A stretch of 64,000 nt of DNA from Sphingobacterium sp. GTDB lineage: Bacteria; Bacteroidota; Bacteroidia; Sphingobacteriales; Sphingobacteriaceae. Numbering within the stretch: position 1 is the stretch's first letter; each line of letters opens with the position of its first letter. The notes under the pieces were generated by a model. The model did not search any database. It was not told where the DNA came from and saw nothing but the letters and a program-made list of their open reading frames with translations. The stretch lies in assembly GCA_029239355.1 (NCBI GenBank), contig JAQZAZ010000004.1, positions 62,001 through 126,000 on the forward strand, given 5' to 3'. A program made the position numbers and the translations under genes. Shown here in pieces: positions 38,374 through 45,611 of this stretch.

Positions 38374-38431
38374 CAAATATTGTCATTTGAAGAAAGAATA
38401 AAGAAAAAGCGCATTTCACATTGATATCACA
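38374..38431 (-). promoter_or_regulatory. Promoter with shared tandem-repeat operator (copy 1)
   Basis: On the minus strand TGTGATATCAATGTGA (38431-38416) is followed after 34 bp by AATATTTG (38381-38374), a -7-like box. The operator is two TGTGA units 11 bp apart, one helix turn. It differs by one base from copy 3 and by three from copy 2. It reads towards the stand-alone HTH gene. Confidence 0.6.
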
Positions 38432-38696
38432 TCTTCACAATACCCTGAAAGACAAAGTTTTACAACTATTAAATCCTATCAATCTATAACACACAATAAT
38501 GAAGAATAGAAAATCCGCTAATTAATTGAACTGTATTTTTCTTTGTTTCTCGCTGTTAAAATTCTCCGTTCGAAGAAATGATCTACCACTTTTACGCGCA
38601 CAACACACAGTCTCTTAACACCTCATTTCAAGTATGTGCTTCGAATTCTTTGGTCAATCTCGCTGAGCGCGATAGTAAATTCGGGCAATATTTGAC

Positions 38697-38730
38697 AAAA
38701 AAAACTCGACAGGTATACAAACCTGTCGAG
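38697..38730 (-). terminator. Terminator of the fimbrillin-like lipoprotein / small protein operon
   Basis: CTCGACAGGT (38705-38714) pairs perfectly with ACCTGTCGAG (38721-38730) around ATACAA. On the minus strand eight T follow (38704-38697). It lies 42 bp after the stop of the small protein. Confidence 0.92.
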
Positions 38731-38772
38731 CAGTTGCTGCCTATGAATAGCAGCACTATGTAATAGGATAAA

Positions 38773-38937
38773 TTACCAGTTGATCGTGCGGTTGTCATCG
38801 TCCGCTTGATCCCATGATTGTTGCGGATCATTGCTGGTTGTACTTGCAGAACCTGCAGCGATACCTTGCTCCAACTCAACATTTGTCGCCTCAATCTTTG
38901 GGCTGACATATATTCTTTTTGACTGTTTTGTTTTCAT
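38773..38937 (-). CDS. Small acidic protein with EQGIAAGSA block (copy 1)
   Basis: 54 codons, begins MKTKQSKRIYVSPKIEATNV and continues ELEQGIAAGSA; the tail is polar and acidic (SWDQADDDNR) and ends in Trp. No classical signal peptide. It is 53 bp downstream of a fimbrillin-like lipoprotein gene on the same strand and upstream of a strong terminator, so it is co-transcribed. The first ~32 residues match the small protein at 41192-41383 (K.IY..P.IE...VE.EQGIAAGSA), while the tails do not match. A conserved head and variable tail is the pattern of a leader plus cargo, but no processing or modifying enzyme is adjacent. Function unknown. Confidence 0.75.
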   Translation of the reverse strand: MKTKQSKRIYVSPKIEATNVELEQGIAAGSASTTSNDPQQSWDQADDDNRTINW

Positions 38938-38990
38938 TTCTTAGTATTTAAACGCTGTTTTCAATTTATTGCTAAATTTTATGCTGATTA

Positions 38991-40535
38991 TTATGGACAA
39001 GCAATTTTCTTTCTACCGCTTCCAGCTCCGATCATTTTTGTAGCTCCCTGAACGACTTGCGTAATTTTCACGTTGTTGGCTGTAGAGCTCCATGGCACAA
39101 TGTTGAAAGAACCTTGGGTCAACACCAGAGGAAACAATTCGCCCCCATTGCTTTTGCTACCATACATAGATACTTCACCGGAACGACTAATGACTACCCG
39201 AATCACCGGATTGGAGGAAGTACCAGTCAGTGAATAAACTTGTGGAACGCTTCCACTACCATACAGAGATCCATCTGCAAATTGAACGTTTCTTGGCGCT
39301 ATAGCGATTCCACTTTCAAATTGTATTTCCTGTGTTGCCAATTTCACACCGTTCACTTCCATATTAAAGGAGTTGTCCAATTGAAGAATATCAAATACAA
39401 ATCCATAGTCTGCTCCCGGAGCAGTAAGGTCTTTGGTCACTACGTATCCTGCAGGCTGAGCCACACCATCTACAACAGCTCCTGATCCTGAAGCAGGATA
39501 GCTCCAGTTAAGATCCGCCCCACCAGTAACTGGTTGGGTACACGTTTTGAAGTTCAGATTTAAGTTGTAACGTTGTCCTGGCAATATTTGTAAACCGGCA
39601 ACAGAAACATTTGATTTTGTCTCACCGTCGATAGTAATCGAGCCGAAGTTGAACGAGCCATTTGACTCTCCTGGATGAATCAATACAGTAGGAACGCTGG
39701 ATACTGTACGCAAGCCAGCTCCCAAAAGCGGGAATTGCACCGCAGCAGTTGAAGTCATACCGTTATAGGTTATTGTACCGTCTACCAGTTTCAAATTTGC
39801 ACTCGCATGTGTCGGATTTATCGTTGGGGATACCAAACTTGTTATTGCTCCTGTCATTTCAGTCGCCATAGTCAAGTTTGTCGTCACTTCACTGTATTTA
39901 TGTTTCAAGACAACATCCAGGTTGTTATCACCAGAATGAACTGTTAGATCTTTCTTGAAATACATAAGGTCTGCGCTAATGTTATCAAGGCTGGCATTAC
40001 TTAGGGTGGTCTGCGCTGTTACAGCCGGAACCGATCCTGTGCTGTTCACGGAATACGCAACAAAGGTATAAGTCTGTTCAGCATCCAAGGCGATTTCTTC
40101 GGTATTGTTATCCGAGTTTGTATAGGTTTTCTCGGTCACATACTCACCATTGCTGTTATAAACGACGATTTTATACTTAACATTAGCAGCCAAAGGCGTG
40201 ATTTCTTCTGTAACAGCAGCGCGGTTTCCGGACGAGGCCCGCAGCAGGTTGCCACTTGTCGCGGACGACTCACTCGTCAACGTAGCTTCAAAAGAACTTG
40301 TACGGGTAAATGGTACAACGACAGTCTGTGCTGTAGCCGAAGAACTGGTTCCATTACCTGCTTTCTTGGTAGTTACGATTGGGTTTTCCACGCCAAGTAA
40401 CTGAATGTTAACACTAGCTTTGCCGCTGGCAGCTACACTATCCTTGCTTTCTTTACAGGAATACAAAGATCCGCAAATCAGAGCTGATAGCGCAAGAGCA
40501 CTCCAACTCTTCTTTATTTGCACTTGTAGATTCAT
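38991..40535 (-). CDS. Fimbrillin-like surface lipoprotein
   Basis: 514 residues; lipobox YSC with Cys27 (SALICGSLYSC). The mature protein is Ser/Thr/Asn-rich, nearly free of Cys and all-beta in appearance. Residues about 119-212 (VKYKIVVYNSNGEYV to VVLKHKYSEV) align with about 112-223 of the lipoprotein at 41399-43156 (VKYRVVAYQLDGTYI to TLQHKFSKV), so the two are paralogous. The segments resemble fimbrillin-like (Mfa_like_1-type) domains of Bacteroidota surface proteins. The C-terminal half is unlike the paralogue and has no FISUMP domain. First gene of a two-gene operon with the small EQGIAAGSA protein; promoter carries operator copy 2. Role as adhesin or fibre subunit is inference. Confidence 0.72.
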   Translation of the reverse strand: MNLQVQIKKSWSALALSALICGSLYSCKESKDSVAASGKASVNIQLLGVENPIVTTKKAGNGTSSSATAQTVVVPFTRTSSFEATLTSESSATSGNLLRASSGNRAAVTEEITPLAANVKYKIVVYNSNGEYVTEKTYTNSDNNTEEIALDAEQTYTFVAYSVNSTGSVPAVTAQTTLSNASLDNISADLMYFKKDLTVHSGDNNLDVVLKHKYSEVTTNLTMATEMTGAITSLVSPTINPTHASANLKLVDGTITYNGMTSTAAVQFPLLGAGLRTVSSVPTVLIHPGESNGSFNFGSITIDGETKSNVSVAGLQILPGQRYNLNLNFKTCTQPVTGGADLNWSYPASGSGAVVDGVAQPAGYVVTKDLTAPGADYGFVFDILQLDNSFNMEVNGVKLATQEIQFESGIAIAPRNVQFADGSLYGSGSVPQVYSLTGTSSNPVIRVVISRSGEVSMYGSKSNGGELFPLVLTQGSFNIVPWSSTANNVKITQVVQGATKMIGAGSGRKKIACP

Positions 40536-40585
40536 TTCTTTAATTAGTTTGATGATGAATAAATATTTTAATTGTTAATCGGGAG

Positions 40586-40644
40586 CAAATATTGCGATAA
40601 TTTCTCATAACGAAACTACACATAACTATCACAGATATATCACA
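40586..40644 (-). promoter_or_regulatory. Promoter with shared tandem-repeat operator (copy 2)
   Basis: On the minus strand TGTGATATATCTGTGA (40644-40629) is followed after 35 bp by AATATTTG (40593-40586). Transcription would start near 40579, about 44 nt before the fimbrillin-like lipoprotein start at 40535. The -7 box has the TTTG core but lacks the exact TAnn spacing. Confidence 0.62.
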
Positions 40645-40850
40645 TCTTAATATTTGAAAAAATTTCTAAAAAAATTAAATAAATAAATATACTAGAAAAC
40701 ATATATCAACAAATAAAATATAAAAGCTTTTTAAAAACAGTATTTTAGACTAGAAGTAAATTCACACTATCACGAAAGAAATAGAATGGAAAGTTTGGAG
40801 AAAAGCCTATGTAAAACAATAATAATCTGATTATCAAATAAATACAAAAG

Positions 40851-40908
40851 TGTGATACCAATGTGATATCTGTATTTTAAGGATTCTTTGTGTTGTCTAC
40901 TATCTTTG
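40851..40908 (+). promoter_or_regulatory. Promoter with shared tandem-repeat operator (copy 3)
   Basis: TGTGATACCAATGTGA (40851-40866) is followed after 34 bp by TATCTTTG (40901-40908), an exact TAnnTTTG -7 element. No good -33 TTG is present, which fits an activator-dependent promoter with the operator near -50 to -65. It reads to the small protein and lipoprotein at 41192-43156. Confidence 0.68.
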
Positions 40909-40977
40909 ACAGAGGAAATGGGATATGTTGCAATGTATCAAGGTTCTACATTATCAATGTAATGAATAATCAAAACA

Positions 40978-41052
40978 ATGGATAATTATTTTTACAGAAC
41001 AAGCCATAGACTAAATGAAGAGAAATTCAAAATCGAAGCACTAATTTTTTAA
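40978..41052 (+). other. 24-codon open frame in the leader of the second module
   Basis: ATG at 40978 to TAA at 41052 encodes MDNYFYRTSHRLNEEKFKIE plus four residues. It lies between the predicted transcription start (about 40915) and the small-protein start at 41192. It could be a translated leader frame, or chance. A stem AGCAGGAT (41077-41084) / ATCCTGCT (41108-41115) follows it. Confidence 0.25.
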
Positions 41053-41191
41053 ATCATCGGGATCAACGCCAGCCATAGCAGGATGGTAACAAGAGCTTTG
41101 CCGGTAGATCCTGCTGAGTCATCCCTTTCAACGGATGCTGGGTCATTGTAGGACACTTAATTAATAAGATAAACCAAATAATAAAATACAC

Positions 41192-41383
41192 ATGAAAAAA
41201 AGAACTGAAAAAAACATCTACCTAAGACCCGCCATCGAGCGATTACAGGTAGAGATGGAACAAGGTATTGCCGCGGGCTCTGCCGTAAATCCAGGCGTAG
41301 ACGACGGTGGATTCACACCGGGCGGCAGTGAGATCAAAGATCCCAGCGCAGGTACCGATAATGGCGAATGGTGGACACCGTAA
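41192..41383 (+). CDS. Small acidic protein with EQGIAAGSA block (copy 2)
   Basis: 63 residues beginning MKKRTEKNIYLRPAIERLQV, then EMEQGIAAGSA and a Gly/Asp/Pro-rich acidic tail ending GEWWTP. The head matches the small protein at 38773-38937 (identical EQGIAAGSA, similar basic start and P.IE...VE spacing); the tail is unrelated apart from ending near Trp. No classical signal peptide or membrane helix. It precedes the fimbrillin/FISUMP lipoprotein by 15 bp, so the order within the operon is reversed relative to the other module. Expression probably depends on operator copy 3. Function unknown; secreted or processed peptide is speculation. Confidence 0.78.
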   Translation: MKKRTEKNIYLRPAIERLQVEMEQGIAAGSAVNPGVDDGGFTPGGSEIKDPSAGTDNGEWWTP

Positions 41384-41398
41384 TTTATAACCTTACAC

Positions 41399-43156
41399 AT
41401 GAAAAGAACAATGTTTAAATTTACAAGAACAACAATATCATTCGCTATGGTTCTCTTATTGATAGCCTCTTCCTGCAGTAAGGACAGCGAATCTATGCCC
41501 GTCGAAAACAAGACAGACGGTATCACTTTTAAAGCCTTGGGTGCCGAGTTTGCACAAAGCCCCGTTACGAAAGCCCAAAATAATCGGACAAGCAGTCCCA
41601 TTATTGCCGTTGAAGAAATTCAATCCGGCCCATTTACAATCACTGCTGAACTATCCGAAGACCTAAGCACCACTTCACAGCCTTCATTAAAAGCAGGCAC
41701 GAATGTGAAAGCTGCCGTACCATTTGCCACTGAGGTAAAATATCGGGTTGTCGCTTACCAACTTGATGGCACTTACATCGACCAGGCGATCGGTAGCAGC
41801 GCCCAGCCAAACGCCGTGATGTTTTCCGGACAGCTAACAGCAGGACAGACTTATAAGTTTGTAATTTATTCACTAGGATCTGCTACGGACGCACCACCAG
41901 CAGCACCAACTTCGAACATCAATGCTGCCGGAGACCTAAGCAAAGCACTGACATTGACCTTTGACTCATTCGAAGAGCAAGGTGCCGACTTTATGTATGC
42001 ACTTGTAGAAAAGGAAATCGAAGCTACCGGGCAACCTACAGCTTTAGCAGCTACTTTGCAGCATAAATTTTCCAAAGTAAGCATTCAGCTGCACACGGCA
42101 GATGCAACAGGGACATTTGGCACAAGCAACTATGTCAAGGGAGGATATTTATCCGAAACTCCTGTTAATGCCGAAGTATCCAATGCAGGAGGCCTAAACA
42201 AAAAGTCGTCCATAGACCTCAGTACAGGGGCAGTCATTGGCGGCGAGGCCGCAACTCCTTTTCGCGTCTTAGGTATTAATGCAACAGCCAAGTCGTATAT
42301 CCTGAATACAGCTGCGACCACTGGTACGACCAGTTTTGCTGTCGCAATTGACGCAGGAAGTATTAAAATAGGAAATGATGTCAATACAAGAGTCACTCCT
42401 TTTGAATTTACAGCGAGTGCATTAGAACCGGGAAAAGCTTATACACTTCGCATCCGTTTGAACAGCGACCGTTATGTCAATGCGGCTGGAGCAACTCGTA
42501 CGGCAAACCAGCCTGATGCCCGCTATGCTGTAATCGGCGGTTACCGCTGGGATCGCTATAACCTGGGTGTAGCAAATGTAAACCCGGCGACCAATAATCC
42601 AGATGCCGTTCCTTCCGTACAAGCACTATACGGTAATTACTATCAATGGGGCCGTCAAGTACCTGTAGCAAATGCATACAGTGGCGACGGTGCCATCGCA
42701 GGCTGGAATACAACACCTGCAGCTGATGGTTCCTGGAATAATGGTACTGCGGCTGCTCCTGTGAAAGCTGCTGTAGATCCATGTGGTTTGGGTGATAGAA
42801 TACCTAGTCAAGCTGAATATACGCGTTTAGGAAATTCGACCCGCCATACCTCCATTGGAAACTGGACGGCTTTTAATGGTAACGCCACAGTTGGGCTATC
42901 TGACTTTACGGCCGCACATATTATGACCAGTAGAAAGAGCAGTGATGTTAAATTAAGCTTCCCCGCAAATGGTCACAGAAGTCCAACAACAGGAGCCCAA
43001 CTTGTCCGCCAAAGCTCCGCAATTTATTGGCTAAATACCGCATTCGGTGGCAATGATTATGCGTTACATGGACGTGGATTCGTAAATGGTTCTTGGGATA
43101 CCTCGAATTATCTTAAAAATGCGGGCTATCCAGTACGTTGTATCCAAGATAAATAA
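41399..43156 (+). CDS. Fimbrillin-like lipoprotein with C-terminal FISUMP domain
   Basis: 585 residues; lipobox ASSC with Cys26. About 40-360 is a fimbrillin-like all-beta region paralogous to the lipoprotein at 38991-40535, best seen at VKYRVVAYQLDG, LTAGQTYKFVIYSLGS and GADFMYALVEKEI. About 370-585 is a Fibrobacter-succinogenes-major-paralogous (FISUMP) domain: YRWDRYNLGVANV, ALYGNYYQWGRQVPV, DPCGLGDRIPSQAEYTRL, LSFPANGHRS, IYWLNTAFGGNDYALHGRGF and the end GYPVRCIQDK. FISUMP domains are common on Bacteroidota surface proteins with unknown ligand. Likely exported to the cell surface. Second gene of its operon, followed by a terminator. Confidence 0.82.
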   Translation: MKRTMFKFTRTTISFAMVLLLIASSCSKDSESMPVENKTDGITFKALGAEFAQSPVTKAQNNRTSSPIIAVEEIQSGPFTITAELSEDLSTTSQPSLKAGTNVKAAVPFATEVKYRVVAYQLDGTYIDQAIGSSAQPNAVMFSGQLTAGQTYKFVIYSLGSATDAPPAAPTSNINAAGDLSKALTLTFDSFEEQGADFMYALVEKEIEATGQPTALAATLQHKFSKVSIQLHTADATGTFGTSNYVKGGYLSETPVNAEVSNAGGLNKKSSIDLSTGAVIGGEAATPFRVLGINATAKSYILNTAATTGTTSFAVAIDAGSIKIGNDVNTRVTPFEFTASALEPGKAYTLRIRLNSDRYVNAAGATRTANQPDARYAVIGGYRWDRYNLGVANVNPATNNPDAVPSVQALYGNYYQWGRQVPVANAYSGDGAIAGWNTTPAADGSWNNGTAAAPVKAAVDPCGLGDRIPSQAEYTRLGNSTRHTSIGNWTAFNGNATVGLSDFTAAHIMTSRKSSDVKLSFPANGHRSPTTGAQLVRQSSAIYWLNTAFGGNDYALHGRGFVNGSWDTSNYLKNAGYPVRCIQDK

Positions 43157-43169
43157 AATTGTTAAAAAA

Positions 43170-43210
43170 ATATGGCTTCTACCACTCTAGAGGTAGAAGT
43201 CATATTTTTA
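43170..43210 (+). terminator. Rho-independent terminator of the second small-protein/lipoprotein operon
   Basis: ATATGGCTTCTACC (43170-43183) pairs with GGTAGAAGTCATAT (43192-43205), 14 bp with one G-T pair and an 8-base loop, followed by TTTT. It starts 14 bp after the lipoprotein stop. Confidence 0.92.
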
Positions 43211-43394
43211 CATATTGCACTTTAGACGGCATACTCCCCTCCCGTCCTTGCTTTTAAATATCGGCTCAATTTTGGGCACAGTAGATTACCAATTAGTAGA
43301 AACCTATTTATACTTCTATAACTTAGTAAATAGCAAAACAGACCAATAGGACCTGACACTATCGGATCGACAACTTAACAAAAGAATTGAAAAT

Positions 43395-44000
43395 ATGGGA
43401 AAGATAACGGATCATGATGTGGCAGCACTTGTATCAAGAAGGATAACCGAACTTATTGATTTAACAGATTTGCCATTGGAAGGTTTAGCAAATTTTACGG
43501 GATTATCCTTTTCAACCCTACGAAGCGCCATCAAAAAGTCCTCATCACTTTCCGTTGATAGTTTCGCAAGGCTCTGTACACCATTCTCCATTTCACTTTC
43601 GGATTTTTTCAATTCAAAAAAGCAATTGTCGCTCAAAACGAAGGACCTCCCGGAATTGGTCAAGTTTAAGGCGATATTTTTATCTTCTTACGCAGAGCCG
43701 CATTCGAAGGAGAGACCGAAGTCCAAACCGGAAGGGATCAATGCCCACCTCAAGCAGCAGCGGAAATTTCTTGCGCAGCTGATCTATACTTCTGACTACT
43801 TTTTAACCGCACGGACAATTGATCAAATCGCAACTGACCTGGAGGAGACACATCACATCGTGATCAGGCCCGAACGCCTATATGCACTACTCAAGAAATA
43901 TGTCGGTCTTGAGCTCTTGGAGAAAAAAGTTTTACCTCGAACAGAGCGCAAGCCGGACGATTCGCGCAGGCCCTACCTCTACTTTAAAAAGGCTGTATAG
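43395..44000 (+). CDS. HTH-like regulator of unknown family, paralogue of the gene at 14906
   Basis: 201 residues, cytosolic. N-terminal part (about 1-75) looks like an Xre-type HTH: VSRRITELIDLTDLPLEGLANFTGLSFSTLRSAI, then LSVDSFARLCTPFSISLSDFF. A charged linker follows, and the C-terminal part (about 118-200) carries YTSDYFLTARTIDQIATDLEETHHIVIRPERLYALLKKY and a RPYLYFKKA end. The 14906 protein shows the same three-part layout with TSDYFL, T..Q...D.E..HH/YH and RL.A.L in register. It follows the fimbrillin/FISUMP operon after a terminator and 240 bp, so it has its own promoter. Role in controlling the neighbouring modules is inferred from position. Confidence 0.6.
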   Translation: MGKITDHDVAALVSRRITELIDLTDLPLEGLANFTGLSFSTLRSAIKKSSSLSVDSFARLCTPFSISLSDFFNSKKQLSLKTKDLPELVKFKAIFLSSYAEPHSKERPKSKPEGINAHLKQQRKFLAQLIYTSDYFLTARTIDQIATDLEETHHIVIRPERLYALLKKYVGLELLEKKVLPRTERKPDDSRRPYLYFKKAV

Positions 44001-44011
44001 AAATAAAAGCA

Positions 44012-45328
44012 TTAATTACCACTGTTATATGCTATGGGAGCTGGATACCCCTCACCTTTGAGCGCTGCTATTGGCACAGCAATATCCTGCTGTCCAAGGA
44101 CTTTCCGGGTGACTTGTCCCTTTTCCTTACGGTTCTCTTTGGCAGCCTCTCTTTTCTGGGCACTGTCTTCATTTGGACCTTGATCTGGGTGATCAACTCC
44201 AGCAATCTTATTGCCACGCGCATCCTGATTCATCTCATCGAGTGCCCGTGTCAGGCTGCTTTTCTCCTGCTCACTGAGTTTCTCAAATTTAATTCCGTAG
44301 GCGTCAAGCACGCGGGTCGCATTCTCAATGGTATTGGTACCCCGTTCGTATACATCGCGATAGATATGCAGCTGTCCATCCTGTGCGACAAGGGTTTCAT
44401 AACGCAGCTCCACCAGCACCGGTTGTTTTAATTTGGCCGATTCTGTTTTTGTATTTTTCTTTTCGTAGTCAGCGATTTTTTCGGCTGAAATTGGACTGCC
44501 CGACACCTGGGCCAGCACTCTGGTAAAATCCTGCACCTGTGCATCCGTAAGGCCTACACAACCGTGGGATGCGAAGGCTCCCAGCTTGGATGCATCTTTT
44601 CCGCCATGAATCAACGAAGGCATGCCAATGGGGATCTTGATCAGACCCAAAGGATTTAATTTGCTTCCGGCTGGCACCTTCTCTCCAGGAGTTACCTTAC
44701 CTTTTACCCATGGTTCATCCGGTGGCGTCCAGGTAGGATTAAAGATTATATTGGTCGCCCTCCGCACCCCCGTAGGCAAAGGAAATTCAGGATAACCGAC
44801 GCCGATCTTATAGGTTTTGATCAGCTTCCCCTGCTGAAATACATCCATCCGAAAAGCAGGTGCATTGACAACGATCCGTGTATCTTCGGGTACCTGATTA
44901 GGCTGCAACGGCAGTTTGTTCTGTTCATCTTCATAACGTGCTGCTATAAAATGAAAGAATTGTCCGGCTTTCTGTTCGCCCAGAATCCGCACTATTTCTG
45001 TCGTCGCCTGTTTGATGGACGCTTTAAACGACTTGGTCGAGGGCTCCTCATCCTCACTTAACTTCCCGACAGCCGCACTGGCCGCCGCCTTTAGCGCACT
45101 GATCTGGTCTTTATTGAGCTGCAGATCTGATTTTAATGCGTGTTCAAAATCTTCTTCATAGAATAGCGCATTGAGCCAGGCGAGCGTAAAATCGGTATTT
45201 TCGGCCTGCTCGGTCAGGTCTGCCGCCCTGTCGCTTGCCGATCGTGTCTTTGCATTGCGGTCGCGGCAACCCGTTAATACCAGTGCTGCCAACAAGATTC
45301 CGAATAAATAAGTGTTGATGTATTTCAT
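44012..45328 (-). CDS. L,D-transpeptidase (YkuD domain) lipoprotein
   Basis: The ATG at 45328 gives MKYINTYLFGILLAALVLTGC, a lipoprotein signal (Cys21); the in-frame ATG at 45352 would add eight residues before it, so the former is chosen (438 residues). The YkuD catalytic domain runs from about 145 to 280 (EDTRIVVNAPAFRMDVFQQG onward) with the active-site pattern H...SHGCVGL: His241 (SLIHGG) and Cys257 (ASHGCVGLTD). Such enzymes make 3-3 peptidoglycan cross-links or attach proteins to peptidoglycan with catalytic Cys. The N-terminal ~120 residues are helical and of unknown role. It is convergent with the HTH-like gene, with only 11 bp between stops. Confidence 0.9.
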   Translation of the reverse strand: MKYINTYLFGILLAALVLTGCRDRNAKTRSASDRAADLTEQAENTDFTLAWLNALFYEEDFEHALKSDLQLNKDQISALKAAASAAVGKLSEDEEPSTKSFKASIKQATTEIVRILGEQKAGQFFHFIAARYEDEQNKLPLQPNQVPEDTRIVVNAPAFRMDVFQQGKLIKTYKIGVGYPEFPLPTGVRRATNIIFNPTWTPPDEPWVKGKVTPGEKVPAGSKLNPLGLIKIPIGMPSLIHGGKDASKLGAFASHGCVGLTDAQVQDFTRVLAQVSGSPISAEKIADYEKKNTKTESAKLKQPVLVELRYETLVAQDGQLHIYRDVYERGTNTIENATRVLDAYGIKFEKLSEQEKSSLTRALDEMNQDARGNKIAGVDHPDQGPNEDSAQKREAAKENRKEKGQVTRKVLGQQDIAVPIAALKGEGYPAPIAYNSGN

Positions 45329-45611
45329 ATATCTTATCAACAAGTCTGCCACAGAAAAAGTTTAGCCGCACAGATAACAATACGCGATGATCATTCAAAT
45401 ACAGCAATATAATTTAGGTCCAATCCGAAGGCATAAAACGAAAAATCAAAATTAAATATGCGTTTTTTTGCAAAGTGTGTTCGATATTGCATAATTATAT
45501 ATTTAGATTGATTAAAAATAATTTTAAAAAACGGCTTTTTTGAGTTAATTTTGACCACACAGAATTAAGCACTTAGCACTCGGGCAGAGTTTTGCGTTTT
45601 TCTCCGTACTT

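Larger units (their letters stand above)
38070..38772. other. Intergenic region, 703 bp, with promoter, hairpin and terminator
   Basis: From low to high coordinate: upstream region of the HTH gene; a hairpin at 38192-38223; a minus-strand promoter (-7 box 38374-38381) with the shared operator at 38416-38431; an AT-rich stretch; and the terminator 38697-38730 of the lipoprotein/small-protein operon. The frame at 38578-38763 on the plus strand crosses the terminator and is rejected. Confidence 0.6.
40536..41191. other. Divergent regulatory region between the two lipoprotein modules, 656 bp
   Basis: Contains two oppositely directed promoters, each with the shared 16-bp operator (40586-40644 minus, 40851-40908 plus), then a 277-nt leader of the plus-strand module with a 24-codon open frame and a stem-loop. 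The middle (40660-40840) is very AT-rich with no recognised feature. Confidence 0.6.

Noticed and set aside
38578..38763. 61-codon plus-strand frame
   Set aside because: Runs through the perfect terminator hairpin of the opposite-strand operon.
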